Positions 1-11,541 of a DNA stretch of 64,000 nt are shown here, in pieces; positions within the stretch are counted from its first letter, which is position 1, and the number at the start of each line of letters is the position of its first letter. The stretch comes from Lactuca virosa. Taxonomy: Eukaryota; Streptophyta; Magnoliopsida; Asterales; Asteraceae. Position numbers and translations under genes: made by a program. The stretch covers positions 125,926,587 through 125,990,586 of the forward strand of contig CAKMRJ010005634.1 in NCBI GenBank assembly GCA_928212115.1. The letters are read 5' to 3'. A model generated the notes under the pieces. That model was given only the letters and a program-made list of their open reading frames with translations. It was not told the DNA's origin and ran no database searches.

Positions 1-887
1 GTTGGGCTGTTGGTATTTTAGTGGACTTTTGGATGAAAGCCCATGAAAGAGATTTGGGCTCAATTTGGAAAATTGGGCCATAATTGGGCTTGGAATGATT
101 ATTTTGGAATTTTAGGCTTTTGGACAAATTGGATTGGTCCTAGGCTTTGGATCATGGTGGGTAAAGGGGTAAAAAGGTCTTTTACCCTAGTCTATATTCT
201 TAGTGTGAGTTGGGATCCAATTATTAATTGGATGTTATTTGTGATTAATAGCGCGGTGATTTTAGTGGGCCAGCAGCCAAAGACTTATCTGTGAGATTCA
301 GCAGTGTGAGGTGAGTTTCCTCACCATGTTTAGCGAGTCGAAGGCACCAATGCCAACCCATGATTTTGTTGTGTTAGGATGCTAGATGTCTGCGTGACTC
401 TTGCATGTGTTTTGTACTCGTATGCTTACCAGGCGAGGCCCGATGACCATTTTGTATGATATGTATCTTCGTGATTATTGCATGTGTTATGTTTTTATAT
501 GTTTATATGTTTATATGTATGTTGGGCGGGACCGATGACTGACATATCTATTTACCGAGCGAGGCTCGATGCCGGGCGGGGCCTGATGAAGGGTGGGGCC
601 CATTATATGTTTATTTATGTATGTATGGTATATGGTATTTGCGGAACTCACTAAGCTTTGTGCTTACGGTTTTCAGTTGATGTTTCAGGTACTTCTGGTT
701 CCAAAGGGAAGAGCTCAGGATGATTGTAGAGCACACACCACTCGATTCTGCATTTTGTGATTTACTCTGATATTGATGATGTATCGATACATTTTGATAA
801 CTTTGGTTTTATGACAATGATATGGTTTGCTATTTTATTAATCTAAAAATGAAAAATTTTATGGTCTTATTTTTGGGACGTTTCACA
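1..887 (+). repeat. 3' part of a Ty3/Gypsy LTR (5' end outside the window)
   Basis: The segment ends in GGGACGTTTCACA, an LTR-like CA end. It shares landmarks in the same order with the complete LTR further right: a GTGAGG..GAGTTT..CTCAC block near 310, and AACTCACTAAGCTTTG followed by a TTTCAGGTACTTC block near 640-700. Between 420 and 610 it carries degenerate GGCGAGGCCCGATGA-like units. The sequence differs clearly from the 2377-4153 LTR, so the two are probably not the LTR pair of one element. No host coding sequence is visible. Confidence 0.6.
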
Positions 888-2376
888 TTTGTATAAGGAT
901 TTCTACTGATTCACCATTGTTGGATATGATTAAAGAGGCTAAGGCGAAGGGAGTCAAGAAAGAGAACTGAAAGCAAGAGCGACTCAGAGGAGAGATCGGC
1001 GGGTTTTCTACTACATCTAAGGATTGTTGACCCGGTACGGTCGAGTATGGGTACCAGATTTTGGTGGGAGGCAGGCCGTGCTGGAGGAGGCACATAATTC
1101 CAGGTTTTTGATACACCCTAGAGCTACCAAGATGTATTGGGATTGCGAATTAGTTATTGGTGGTCGTGCATGAAGCGGTAGATAGTCGGGTATGTCGAGT
1201 AGTGTTTGACCTGTGGGATTGTCAAAGCCAAGCACCAAAGGCCGCATGATAAGCTTCAGCCTTTGGAGGTTCCCACGTGGAAATGGGAACAGATCACCAT
1301 GGATTTCATCACCAAATTGCCTCAGAAAGCTAAGGGGTTTGATGTGATTTGGGTGATTGTGGATCGGTTGACCAAGAGTGCCCACTTCTTAGCCATCTGT
1401 GAGAGGTCGTCGGACAAGAAACTAGCCGACGTATATATGCGCGAGATTGACTCTTGACATGGTGTTTCGGTTTCTATCGTTTCGGACCGGTATGTTCTAT
1501 TTACTTCTCGGTTTTGGCAGAAGTTCCACGAGGAACTGGGTACGAGATTGCACTCTAGCACAACTTATCATCCGCAAATGGATGGACAGAGCGAGCGGAC
1601 CATCCAGAAGCTCGAGGATATGTTGCGAGCCTTTGTGATTGATTTCGGTGGGAGTTAGGACTCCTACCCCTAGCTGAGTTTTCTTAAAACAACAACTATC
1701 ACTCTAGCATTGGTGCACTTCCATTCGAGCTTTTCTATGGGAGGAAGTGTCGTACCCCAGTTTTTTGGGAATAGATGAGTCATAGAGTCATGGGAAGGAC
1801 CGAAGCAGTCCTTCAGACATCAGAGCTCATTCATCAGATTAGGCAGAGACTTCAGACAACTCGGAGTCGGCAGAAAAGTTATGCCGACAAGCGTCGATCC
1901 GAGTTGGAGTTCCAGGTCGGCGACATGGTTTTGTTGAAGGTATCACCCTGGAAGGGTGTAATATGCTTCTGGAAGAGGGGCAAGTTGGGGCCTTAGTATA
2001 GTGGGCCATTTCAGGTGATTGTTAGGGTTGGCAGGGTGGCATACAGATTTGATTTTCCTAACGAGCTCAGTCAGATCCACAACACCATCCATGTATCGCA
2101 GCTCCGGAAGTGTGTGGCTGATGATTCAACGGTTGTTCCCTTGGAGGATATTCAGGGTGATGACCGCCTGAATTATGTTGAGAGGCATGTGCCAATTTTG
2201 GATTAGAAGATGAAGGCCTTGCGCAACAAGGTGGTGTCTTTGGTCAAGGTCCAGTGGCAGCATCGGAAGGGATCCGAGTGAACATGGGAACCCGAGTCTG
2301 TGATGCGGGAGCATTATCCTGATTTGTTCATAACCACTAACTTAGAGGACGAAGTCTAGTTCAAGTCGAGGAGAAT
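888..2376 (+). pseudogene. Decayed Ty3/Gypsy pol: integrase and C-terminal region
   Basis: In shifting frames the translation follows a chromovirus-like integrase. It starts with a degenerate zinc-finger stretch (about 1080-1210). The core beginning around 1206 contains WEQITMDFITKLP, DVIWVIVDRLTKSAHF and, out of frame near 1575, the HPQMDGQSER-type block. The basic tail at 1775-1996 includes RQKSYADKRRSELEFQVGDM, and 2015-2206 contains SQIHNTIHVSQLRKC. A short stretch before 2345 resembles the WEPE..MREHYPDLF end of such polyproteins. At least five stops or frameshifts break it, and gag, protease and reverse transcriptase are absent. The product would not be functional. Confidence 0.85.
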
Positions 2377-4153
2377 TGTAACATCCTGACGTTGAGGTAT
2401 TTCCAAATTTTAACCCTTAGTATGAAGATTATTGCATTTTAGCCCTTGTGTTTGAGAAATGTTGCAAAATGGCCCACAGTGGCATTTTTGTAAATAATGG
2501 ACGTAGGGCACGTATGTTGGGCGTACTCATATTTTATGCTCGGCGTACGTGGAAGGATCCCAAACTCTATTTTTTAGGATTTTGACCCTATTTAAACACC
2601 TTTATGGCCTATAGGACTTTTCTCTCATCTGCCTCCATCACTCCATTCGACCTTAGCAAACCCTAGTTCATTGTTTGAGCATTCTTGACCTTTGGTGTGC
2701 ATTTTGGTGACCTTGAAGGAGAAGGAAGGAAGTTGAATCACCTTGTAAGCTTGAATAAACTTTGGATCTGGAATCCTCATCTATCTAGCAACCTCCAGGA
2801 GGTATAAAGTTCTGAACTTGGCATGCATTTCTTTAGATCTTGTTATCTCTTGAGTCTTGAAGCATTTTGGTCCCAAACCTTGACATTTATGAATACGTCA
2901 TACTCTAGCCCGTATAAGTTGTCCTTCCAGATGTTTTTAGATGTCTTAATGCATAAAAATATGATCTTGGTTCTTATTTCTTCCCCATGGATGTGCGAGG
3001 ATGTCCTAATGGTTTAAGGAGTTAGGGATTGTTAATATTAACCACCTCTAGCCATGCAAAGTCATAAAGTTGGATACTTTATGACTTATAATGATATTTT
3101 GGGCTTAGATATGGATTTAGATGTAAGGACTTGATGGGTTAAGCTCTTAATAAGAATTTGAGGTGGCCAGGTGCATACGCTAGACATACCAAATGTTACG
3201 TTATGCATACGCGATCAATACCCCGATTTCTTGGTCAAGCTGAGTACGCCCCGCGTATAGCTGAGTACATCCATCGTACTCAGCTGAGTTGAGTCAGCTG
3301 TTTTGTTGGCTTTTGACATTGACCAGGGTTTGACCAATTTTGACCAAAGAGTATTTTGGGTATTTATATACTAAGTTAAATTAGGCCATGGTGTAATTAA
3401 TAGGTGACGAGTAGAGCTGGTATTTGGAGCAGAGATTTATTCAGCTATCGTTCGGACTGTGAGGCGAGTTTTCCTCACTGTACTCATGGGTAGAATGCAC
3501 CAAGGTTGGCCCAATGGATTGGTATCCTGATACACATTAATTGATTATATGTTGAGTATGTGGTAGATCTGCATGATCATATGATAGTTGTTGATATGCA
3601 TTAGACTGGTAGATCTGTAGGATTACCTGTGATTTCTAGCTGTATAATTATTTGTCTATTGAATATGTTTGTTATCTGTTATATGTCGACATGTTATGTT
3701 GGGGTTGAGGCTTTATTGCTTTGTGTGTAAGCCAACAGACCGGGGGTATTCCAGTCCGATGACTAAGTGGACCCGTGGGTATTCCAGTCCGATAACTAAG
3801 TGGACCCGTTTTATATTGGCATTCCAGTCCGATGACTGATTGGGCCAGGGTATTCCAGTCCGATGACTGATTGGACCCAACATGCAATGTTATATATGTT
3901 ATGTTGTGTGGTGGTACTTTAGGGGAACTCACTAAGCTTTGGCTTACAGTTTCAGTCTATTGTTTCAGGTACTTCAGATGATCGCGGGAAAGCGAAGGCG
4001 TGATCATGCACATCCTTCTGTTTTTATGATATAAGGTCTTGGGAAAACTCTGATTATGATTGTACTTGTGAAACAATGATTTTTAAACACTTTATGATTA
4101 AAATGGGTTGTTTTTGAAAATTTTTAAATTTCTATGATTTTTGGGATGTTACA
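2377..4153 (+). repeat. Complete Gypsy 3' LTR (1,777 bp)
   Basis: The LTR starts TGTAACATCC directly after the pol end and finishes GGATGTTACA, a perfect 10 bp terminal inverted repeat. Inside, near 3740-3880, a short unit containing ATTCCAGTCCGATGACT recurs four times. The following five bases (AATCA) have no partner at 2372-2376, as expected for the 3' LTR of an element rather than a solo LTR. Confidence 0.85.
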
Positions 4154-5905
4154 AATCATAGTCTTACCATCACTTCCTTCCATGGGCCAAATCATTGTCT
4201 TTACTTCTACAAGTGCCAAGGGCCAAATCCTGGTCTTCCATACAATTGTCAGGGCCAAACCCTAGTCTTTCATGCATATGCTAGGGGCCAAACCCTAGTC
4301 TTTCATACAAATTCCAGGGGCCAAACCCTGGTCTTCGATGCAAGAGTCACAAAGACAACTAGCATCCTACATAATATAGTGAAAAGACTCACTTGAACTA
4401 CTTAACACCAACTCAACAACCACCTCAATAACAACACCGCTAACCAGAGCTACCTAATGCCAAACCAAAATCATTCCTTAGCCATATACTCAAATTTACC
4501 CAAGTTTGACCAAAAGTCAAACTAATCAAAGTCAACTCAGCAGGTGACCACGCCATGGCCAACTGCTGGCCACGTCGTGGCTGCCAAACGACAAAACGGT
4601 CGTGAAGAGTCCTACCACCACGTCATGGGCCTTCCTTGGGGACGTCGTGGTTTCAGTCTGAAAGACTTTTCTTTATGAAGAGCTTAATCCATAAAGACCA
4701 AGGCTCATAACATCATATGTGAGAACTAATAACTTCATAATGGATAAAGTTTCAATCTTTATCCATTTGGATGGTTCAAGCAACCAAGATCTAGACTTTA
4801 AGTCTCAAATGGACCAAAAATGCATCATTCTCATCTTAATCCATTAAGTTCAAGTCTCTAACCTTCATTAAGGGCTTAATCCATAAAGACCAAGGCTCAT
4901 AACACCATATGTGACAACTAATAACTTCATAATGCATAAAGTTTCAAACTTTATCCATTAGGATGGTCCAAGCAACCAAGATCTAGACTTTAAGTCTCAA
5001 AGGGACCAAAAATGCATCATTCTCAACTTAATCCATTAAGTCCAAGTCTTCAACCTTCATATCTGAATCAACATGATGTTTATATGAATAAAGTTTCCAA
5101 CTTTATCCATAATAACGCCACAAACTTTCAAGATCTAAACTTTAATATACCAAAATTACCTAAATGACCAAGATAACTTGCATGGCTTAAAGGGAAGGCA
5201 AAATATCATAACTTTCCTAGTCCATGAGGTCCAAGTAACATTTCCCACTGATCAAAAGATGTTAGAGTCCACTTAACTCCAAAATCACCCGTTAAATGGA
5301 CCAAAAATGCCAAAAACCACAAATGACAAGATCTAAATGCCCAAAAATGTGGAACCATTCCTTTAAATACATTGGAAACCCTAAAAATCATGGACTTGGG
5401 CTGCCTAGCGGCCACTCCGTGGAAATATGCTCTCCACTCCGTGGTCATCACCACGTCGTAGAGATCTGCTCTCAGTGGCGACGGGTTTTCACCCTAATCC
5501 ATTCCAACTTCAAACAATTATAACGTCATCGTTTCAACTCCGTTTTCGGCGATCTTTATATGCACGCAAAAGTATTGACAAACCTCACCATTCTATCTAA
5601 TTACTTTTAACTTAAAATATACCGAACTAAAATTCATTAATTCGAGCAAGAAGTCTGAAATATCACTTTCCCATTTTACCCTTTGGCTTCAAAGCACAAG
5701 TCAAGAGCTTAGATATCTTAACCAACATTATCACCATCCAATAAGGTCTAAAATTTATTCCCTTAAAACCCAACACTTTTGGATGATCGAATTACGGCTC
5801 AAATTCCTGAAATAAGAAACATCTTGTTAAACTGTATTCCAGTTAAAGGTGAATTTTGGAAACCATGTGAATTTTGGAAACCAAAATCAAGTAAGGGTAG
5901 GGATA
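4154..5905 (-). repeat. Gypsy LTR fragment, inverted orientation
   Basis: Read on the minus strand this resembles the LTR at 1-887: the block complementary to 4345-4375 matches the GGATGCTAG..GTGACTCTTGCAT landmark at 374-406. It holds several CACGTCGTGG-type palindromic motifs (4553-4660, 5409-5460), four GGGCCAAA(C/T)CCTGGTCTT-like units (4180-4340) and a 192 bp tandem duplication. It directly abuts the preceding LTR. The right boundary is an estimate. Confidence 0.6.
4682..5060. repeat. 192 bp tandem duplication inside the LTR fragment
   Basis: Copy 1 (4682-4869) and copy 2 (4874-5060) both begin GCTTAATCCATAAAGACC and end near ACCTTCAT, at a period of 192 bp with only scattered substitutions. 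Confidence 0.85.
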
Positions 5906-6348
5906 TCCCGAATTGACTTTTATTTTTAGTTTTTTAATTGTTTAAGTTTTGACGTTTAAAACAATTAATATTAGTTTAATAATAATAGTGGATGATAATT
6001 ATATATTTAATGTATTAATATTTAATATTCAAGTGGATTGGTTTGGTTCGGTTATCTATTCGATTTTTAGGATGAAAATCAATCAAATCCAATTGGATTT
6101 TTAAATTTCACAAGTGATCCAATCTAATTTCTATTCGATATCCAATATAATCACTAGGTTTGGATTAAATCCATTATACATACCCCTCTAAATATATCTA
6201 AATATAACGTTGAGATGACATATATGTGAAAAAAAAATGATGTATTAACACAATCTTTTCTCCTATTCAGCTATTCGTGAATAGAAAAAAACATATACTT
6301 AACGTCTTAACGATAATGGATGGTTAGTTTATAGTTAAGATGGTTAGT
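5906..6348. other. AT-rich spacer between LTR debris and the copper transporter gene
   Basis: No coding potential is seen. At 6030-6180 there is a run of GGATT/AATCC-type motifs ending in TACCCCT, which looks like one end of a small hAT-like element, but no matching left end or target duplication was found. Confidence 0.4.
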
Positions 6349-6476
6349 GTACTTGGATGTGTTGGGTTCGAATTCGAACTTCCAAGAAAGAGTAGTACAA
6401 AAGCGAAAAGAATCAATCGATAGTACCCATTGTAGTACACACCACGACACACAATTATATTCATTCTCCGGTGTAC
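6349..6476 (+). promoter_or_regulatory. Cluster of five GTAC cores upstream of the copper transporter
   Basis: GTAC occurs at 6349, 6395, 6423, 6435 and 6473, five times in 128 bp where about 0.5 is expected by chance. GTAC is the core bound by SBP-domain factors; in Arabidopsis SPL7 uses it to switch on copper-deficiency genes. A pyrimidine-rich stretch (about 6505-6545) follows and probably lies in the core promoter or 5' leader. The regulatory role is inferred from position and motif density only. Confidence 0.5.
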
Positions 6477-6610
6477 TACTGTTTCCTTTTTTAATAACTA
6501 AACGCAACCTTTCTCTTTCTTATCTCCCTCTCTCTTTTCTCACACGCAAACAACCACCAACCAACCGTTCATCTCCGATCTCCGTCGCCGGCACCGAAGA
6601 CGACGCAACC

Positions 6611-7060
6611 ATGATGCACATGACCTTCTACTGGGGCACCAGCGTCACTCTGCTATTCGATTCATGGAAGACGGACTCATTGTTCAGTTACTCCCTCACC
6701 TTAATCGCTTGCCTCCTTTTCTCCGTCTTCTACCAATACATGGAAGATCGCCGTCTCCGATTCAAGCTCCTCTCTTCCTCCGCCGTTAGCAACAACACCG
6801 ATGGAGCTGTGGACGCCACTCCTCTCCTTAAAACCAAGATATTCGCCCGCGGTGGCCGGTGGAGTCTAGGGAGGTTTACCGGATCCGTACTCTTCGGGAT
6901 TAACTCCGCGCTTGGTTACTTCCTTATGCTCGCGATCATGTCGTTCAACGGCGGTGTGTTTGTCGCCATCGTTGTCGGACTTGCTATCGGGTATTTGTTG
7001 TTTAGGAGCGGCGATGATGAGCAAGTCGTGGTTGTTGATAATCCATGCGCGTGTGCTTGA
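6611..7060 (+). CDS. COPT5: Copper transporter, CTR/COPT family (COPT5-like)
   Basis: This 149-residue protein is an intact single-exon CTR-type high-affinity copper(I) channel. These act as homotrimers; COPT5 of Arabidopsis sits on the vacuole/prevacuole membrane and exports stored copper. Visible hallmarks are a very short Met-rich N-terminus (MMHMTFYWG, M1/M2/M4), TM1 at about 27-43, a cytosolic loop of about 60 residues, TM2 with the copper-relay MxxxM (M106-M110), TM3 with the helix-packing GxxxG (G123-G127) and a C-terminal CxC (C146, C148) like the metal-binding tails of the family. The start was set at the ATG giving MMHM, which fits COPT5-type proteins; the same frame stays open 88 codons upstream, but that part is low-complexity leader. 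Length is normal (COPT5 is about 146). I am confident of the family and fairly confident of the COPT5 subgroup. Confidence 0.93.
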   Translation: MMHMTFYWGTSVTLLFDSWKTDSLFSYSLTLIACLLFSVFYQYMEDRRLRFKLLSSSAVSNNTDGAVDATPLLKTKIFARGGRWSLGRFTGSVLFGINSALGYFLMLAIMSFNGGVFVAIVVGLAIGYLLFRSGDDEQVVVVDNPCACA

Positions 7061-7948
7061 CATTTGATCTTCAATTTCGTATTTCATTTCTCTATTGATC
7101 GATCTAATTAATACACGAAATTGGGGTTGATGCTCTGTATTCTGCATCCTATAGGTTCGAAACAAAACCCTACATATACGCAAGTTTGTATTTATATGTC
7201 TTTTCTGTATTATTATCATCATCTTCATCTTTGAAATTAAGAACAAGCACTTTGGATTTAGATCAGATTGACATTTTTACTGGTTTTGATATACCCTTTA
7301 GATTACAGTTATAAATTACTTTAATTTACGGAGTCTGATTGGGGATTTAGATTTTGGGATCTATCAAAGTAGGCAATTCACGACAAGAAGTTGCAGAGAA
7401 CTTCAGGATTCTGTCCTGCAAATGAAAAGATTGACTGCAATTTGATTGTCTTCCCTTCCAATTTACATATTCTGCTATGAATTTCATTCCATTTTGGCCA
7501 TTAATCGATAATCTCAATACGCTTTTTTGTTTGTGATCGGTTTGTTTCAATGATTTACAGTTTTGCCATTTTTGGGTTAATCGATACAATCGAAGAAATT
7601 ATAGTTTGACCATTTAATTAACTAATTTTGTTCGAGGAGGAAGTTTTTCTGTGGTTTATTCGTCGCATTCATTGAAATGTGGTTGGTGTCGGGCCCAGTT
7701 ATGGAACCACATACCTAATCTAATGCGATATTTTTTTAGTGATGTTCTCGAATATTTTGAAAAATACAATTATGGATGTTGATATATGACGACCCATGCG
7801 ATTCAATTGCTTGTGTTTTGAACCGATCCGATTAGTTAAGTGGATCAGTTTTATCCGATGAATATTTACATGGTTATATAATTTTCATCTTATTTAATGT
7901 TCATCTAATTTTTTGATATTTTTGATACACAATTAAAGGGATTATACT
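7061..7948. other. 3' flank of the copper transporter; no gene seen
   Basis: AT-rich noncoding DNA. The first 150-200 bp probably include the 3' UTR; no convincing polyadenylation signal could be singled out. Nothing else is recognised. Confidence 0.4.
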
Positions 7949-7956
7949 ATAAAAAC

Positions 7957-8742
7957 TTGGGATATGCAATAAACTGCACAAACAACATAAACCGACCGCA
8001 CCGCACCAAACCGCACCTCATAACGTGGCTTAAAACACCCGCGATGCGGTTTGAGGTTTCTATTTTTGTTAAACTGTATTATGCGATGCGTTTTACGATT
8101 ATAAAACTGCGGTTTAAACCGCACCGCATTAATAAAATCAATTAATGATTACATATATTGACAGGATAACGTTTATTAATGCAATTCATTTCAAATGAAT
8201 GGCATTATCTTTAGTTTTTGAAATGTAATCAATATTTCTTTAAACTTAATTAATCCGAACATTAATTTAATGTTGTCGCCATATTTTTTGGTCACAAATC
8301 CATTTTCAAAATGTAATCAATATTTCTTCAAAATAGAAATAAATTTAGTTAATCCGAAAAGTGACCATATTTTTTGGTCACAAATCCATTTTCATCTAAC
8401 ATTTAGTGACCATTATTTCATAGTTATTATGTTTTCTTAACTTATATATATTCATAAGTAGTTAATGACCAAATATCTATGACCACCAAATTTCTTAATG
8501 ACCACTTAATGAGCCGTTAGTGACGACAAAGATATTATTGTCATTAAATTTAAAATAAATAATTAGTTGACTGTAAAACCACATGTAAACTGCATAAATC
8601 GTCTGCACCAAACTGCACCACATAATACGGTTTAGAACGTTCGTGGTACGGTTTGTGGTTTCTAAATAACTCAAACCGCATAAACGGTGCCGTTTACGAT
8701 TTTGGATCTAAACCGTACCAAACCGCACTGCGCACACCCCTA
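7957..8742. mobile_element. Non-autonomous hAT-like element, 786 bp
   Basis: The element is flanked by an exact 8 bp target duplication ATAAAAAC (7949-7956 and 8743-8750), the size made by hAT transposases. Its ends are TTGGGATATGC and, read inward from the right, TAGGGGTGTGC, an imperfect terminal inverted repeat of the (C/T)AGGGGTG type. Both ends are packed with GCGGTTT/AAACCGC motifs (7975-8135 and 8580-8735), like the subterminal transposase-binding repeats of hAT elements. There is no transposase frame. The two terminal blocks also resemble each other in direct orientation, so two related elements may have been joined. Confidence 0.8.
8220..8396. repeat. Direct duplication inside the 786 bp element
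   Basis: Two adjacent units of about 88 bp both run from AAATGTAATCAATATTTCTT to a GGTCACAAATCCATTTTCA block, with the second unit starting near 8309. They form the middle of the hAT-like element. Confidence 0.7.
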
Positions 8743-8750
8743 ATAAAAAC

Positions 8751-9481
8751 TATTATATTTACATTCTCATTTTATTTTAACCATATTAATTCTTTTTGTT
8801 CTCTAAAATCCATTATTTTTTACCATGTGTTTTATTTTTCTGGGCTTCACCGTTCTTTAAAACCAAATTTCAACAATTTATATATGAAACAATTATATTT
8901 TTAGTTCGAATATTATTATCCGTGTTTTTATATTTTCACATATTCTATGTAAATAGCTTATATATACAGTTTATGTCATCATTTTTGTATTGGGTTAAAT
9001 ATTATTTAAAATTTTTATGCATTTATAATATTATTTATACACAAACATTAAATACACATACTATATATAAATATTTGTTTGTAATTTGTTGTTAAATAAA
9101 TTGTTTTTTTATTATTTAAAATTTATTATTATCAACGCTGTAGCCTACCAAAAAGATAAATAAAAATAGAAGGTAGAATTATATTTAATTTCTCTTGTTA
9201 ACGTGAACACACACATATAGTTGAATTAGGCCATCAAATGGTTAATTTGTATGAGTATATCAGTTAAAAGTTTAATTGAAAATATGATGATGACTTGTGC
9301 CCGGCGCCGTCAAAGTTCAAACGCCATGGTCAACACATATGTAGTTCTTTGTAATGTTTTATTCTCGCTAGTAAAAGGTACCAAGTTTTACGCAAGACAA
9401 TTCCATCGTCGTCCATGACACTCGAATTAGAAGGATGAAACGAAGCCATCTCTTGCACATCTTCAATCATAATCAACATTC
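8751..9481. other. AT-rich DNA upstream of the PPR pseudogene; no gene seen
   Basis: Very AT-rich to about 9180. The last 250 bp are less biased and lie directly upstream of the ATG of the broken PPR gene, so they may retain its former promoter. No motif stands out. Confidence 0.35.
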
Positions 9482-10512
9482 ATGTCCAAAACCTTTTCTA
9501 CTTTTCCTTCACAATTACCCTCAAACAATTGTAACAATCTAATCAGCCTCATCTTTACTAGGAAAACCCTAAAACGTCTACTCCAAATCCACACGCAATT
9601 AATAGTCTCAGGTTTCACACAAGACAATTTCACAAACACCATCTCATTGAATCTTTGCACTTAATTCAAAAAAATCAATCTTGCTCGATTATTTTTCAAT
9701 GTTACACCAAACCCAAATGTTGTCTTATGGAATCCGATGATTAAAGCTCATATAAGATCAATGCAACATTTAGAAGCAATCATTATGTACAATAAAATGA
9801 CAAACAACGAGTACAACCACACAAGTATACTTACACATTTGTATTAAAAGCTTGTACTCAGCATTTGGACATTGAAAATGGTGTTTCGCTTCACGAAGAG
9901 ATGATTAAGAAAGGATTGGAATCTGATGTTTTCATTAGGACTGGACTTATTGATATGTACTGTAATGTGGTTTGCAAATGTATTCATGTATATGTAATTA
10001 AAAGAAAATTTCCAAACATTGTTATGAATGGATTGATCGATGTCTACTCCAAGTGCAAAAGAACTAGAGATATGTAACCTAATGCAAGAACCAGATGACG
10101 TTTCATGGGGTAGCATGATTTTCACACGACGGGTGTTACCACAAAGTCCTGGAATCATTCGATCAAATGAAAAACAACCATCTAAACATAAATATCGTAT
10201 CAGTCTTTATCAGCAGCTGGCGAAACAAAAGATTTAGAAAAAGGAAAAATTATCCACGAATGTGTGAAATGAAGAACAACAAGTTTGATTTCAATATCCG
10301 TGTATCACAATGTACGTAAAGTTTGGTGAGTTAAAAAAGTGTCAAGATTTATTCAGTAACCTTTCTGGAAAAGATATGGTTGCTTGGTCAGAAGAAGCCC
10401 AGCCCTTTCTTTTTTCGCGATATGCAATTTAATTTTAAACCATAGTTGGTGTTCTTCTAGCTTGTGGAGAGTTAACATTCAAGAAACTAGATAATAGTCT
10501 CCATTAAACACA
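9482..10512 (+). pseudogene. PPR gene relic, piece 1 (N-terminal part)
   Basis: From the ATG at 9482, shifting frames give a plant PPR protein of the PLS kind. The N-terminus contains LKRLLQIHTQLIVSGF, followed by LFFNVTPNPNVVLWNPMIKA, then SDVFIRTGLIDMYCNV, NIVMNGLIDVYSKC and, near 10230-10390, EKGKIIHECV and LFSNLSGKDMVAWS. These are the alternating 31-36 residue helical repeats that bind organellar RNA. A stop after 60 codons (9661) and several later frameshifts kill the frame. The homology runs up to the Gypsy LTR at 10513. Two more pieces of what is probably the same gene lie at 16690-17040 and 20426-20820. Confidence 0.8.
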
Positions 10513-10855
10513 TGTTGTAGACTAGTAGTATCAACAAAAAGAAAAAACACACAAAAAGACTGAACAGCCACACATATGGCTGAATGATTGATTGAATAAC
10601 AAAGGTAAACCGGTAGCTATTCGAGATGCTACAATCTCCCAGGGGAAACAATTCTAATTTTTCTTTTCTGCTTGCAAAACAAGACTACTCTACTATAAAT
10701 ATAGGAGCTTAAAACACTATCCCCAAAGTACCCCTCTACTATTCTATTGGCTGACATCAGTAGTGGAGTCCCCAATAGCTGGCCGCTTCCCATGGTCTTG
10801 TGGTCTCCTTTTATTTCTCCTATGATAAGTGAATTGGAGTGGTGGGTTCATACCA
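10513..10855 (-). repeat. 3' LTR of the minus-strand Gypsy element (left)
   Basis: It pairs with 16319-16628. On the minus strand it is preceded by a purine-rich tract (complement of 10860-10875, containing TTTTGGGGAAGGG), the expected polypurine tract. The inner edge is therefore placed near 10855. Confidence 0.7.
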
Positions 10856-11108
10856 TTACCCTTCCCCAAAAGACTAATCTTGTCCTCAAGATCGAATTCT
10901 GGAAACACCCTGTGTATGTTCTCAAAGTCTTGCTACGTAGACTCGAAATCCGGACTGTCATTTTATTTGATGAGCACCTCTATTTTCTGCCCTTTCCCCT
11001 TGTCCCCTTGGCACATGCCTAACACAGTTTCTGGTATGAGTTGCATCTCAAAGGTCTCTGTTAATTGTGGGGGGAGTTCTGGCTGCACTGGGGGGAGACA
11101 TGGAAAAC

Positions 11109-11271
11109 AGGGGCGGACCTTAGTGGGGCATTTGGGGTCCCGGGCCACTGCTCAATTTCCGGCACGCAGTGTAAATTTTTTTTTTTTTTTTTTTTTTGGT
11201 TTTTTCTATTAGGTGCACCCGCTTGAAGTACGAGGGACACCCCTACTAAAAAAGTCTGCGTCCGCCACCGG
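11109..11271. mobile_element. 163 bp hAT-like MITE
   Basis: An exact 8 bp duplication TGGAAAAC lies at 11101-11108 and 11272-11279. The ends read (C)AGGGGCGGAC on the left and, from the right inward, CCGGTGGCGGACGC, a gapped inverted repeat typical of small hAT derivatives. A 22 bp poly(T) tract lies in the middle (about 11177-11198). It is nested in the Gypsy element. Confidence 0.75.
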
Positions 11272-11541
11272 TGGAAAACCGGGTGGATATTTGCCCTTTC
11301 CGGAAGTTCAAGTTTGTAAGCAACTTCACGAATCTTTTGTAGTATTAGGAATGGTCCATATAATAACGAGCAACTAGCTTCTAAAAGGATCTTTGTATTA
11401 CTGATTTTTTTCGATAAAGCTGGAGCTTGAGATATGCCTTCTCTCCCACGATGAAGCTTAAATCCTTACGTTTCCTTTCTTCTTGAATCTTCATCGTCTA
11501 TTATGATTAAAGAAGACGGCCACTAAAAATCATCCAGTATG

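Noticed and set aside
6030..6185. GGATT-rich patch ending in TACCCCT as another hAT MITE
   Set aside because: No left terminus or 8 bp duplication could be found.
6347..6610. 88-codon in-frame extension upstream of the copper transporter ATG
   Set aside because: It has no similarity to COPT N-termini and covers promoter and pyrimidine-rich leader; the MMHM start fits the family.
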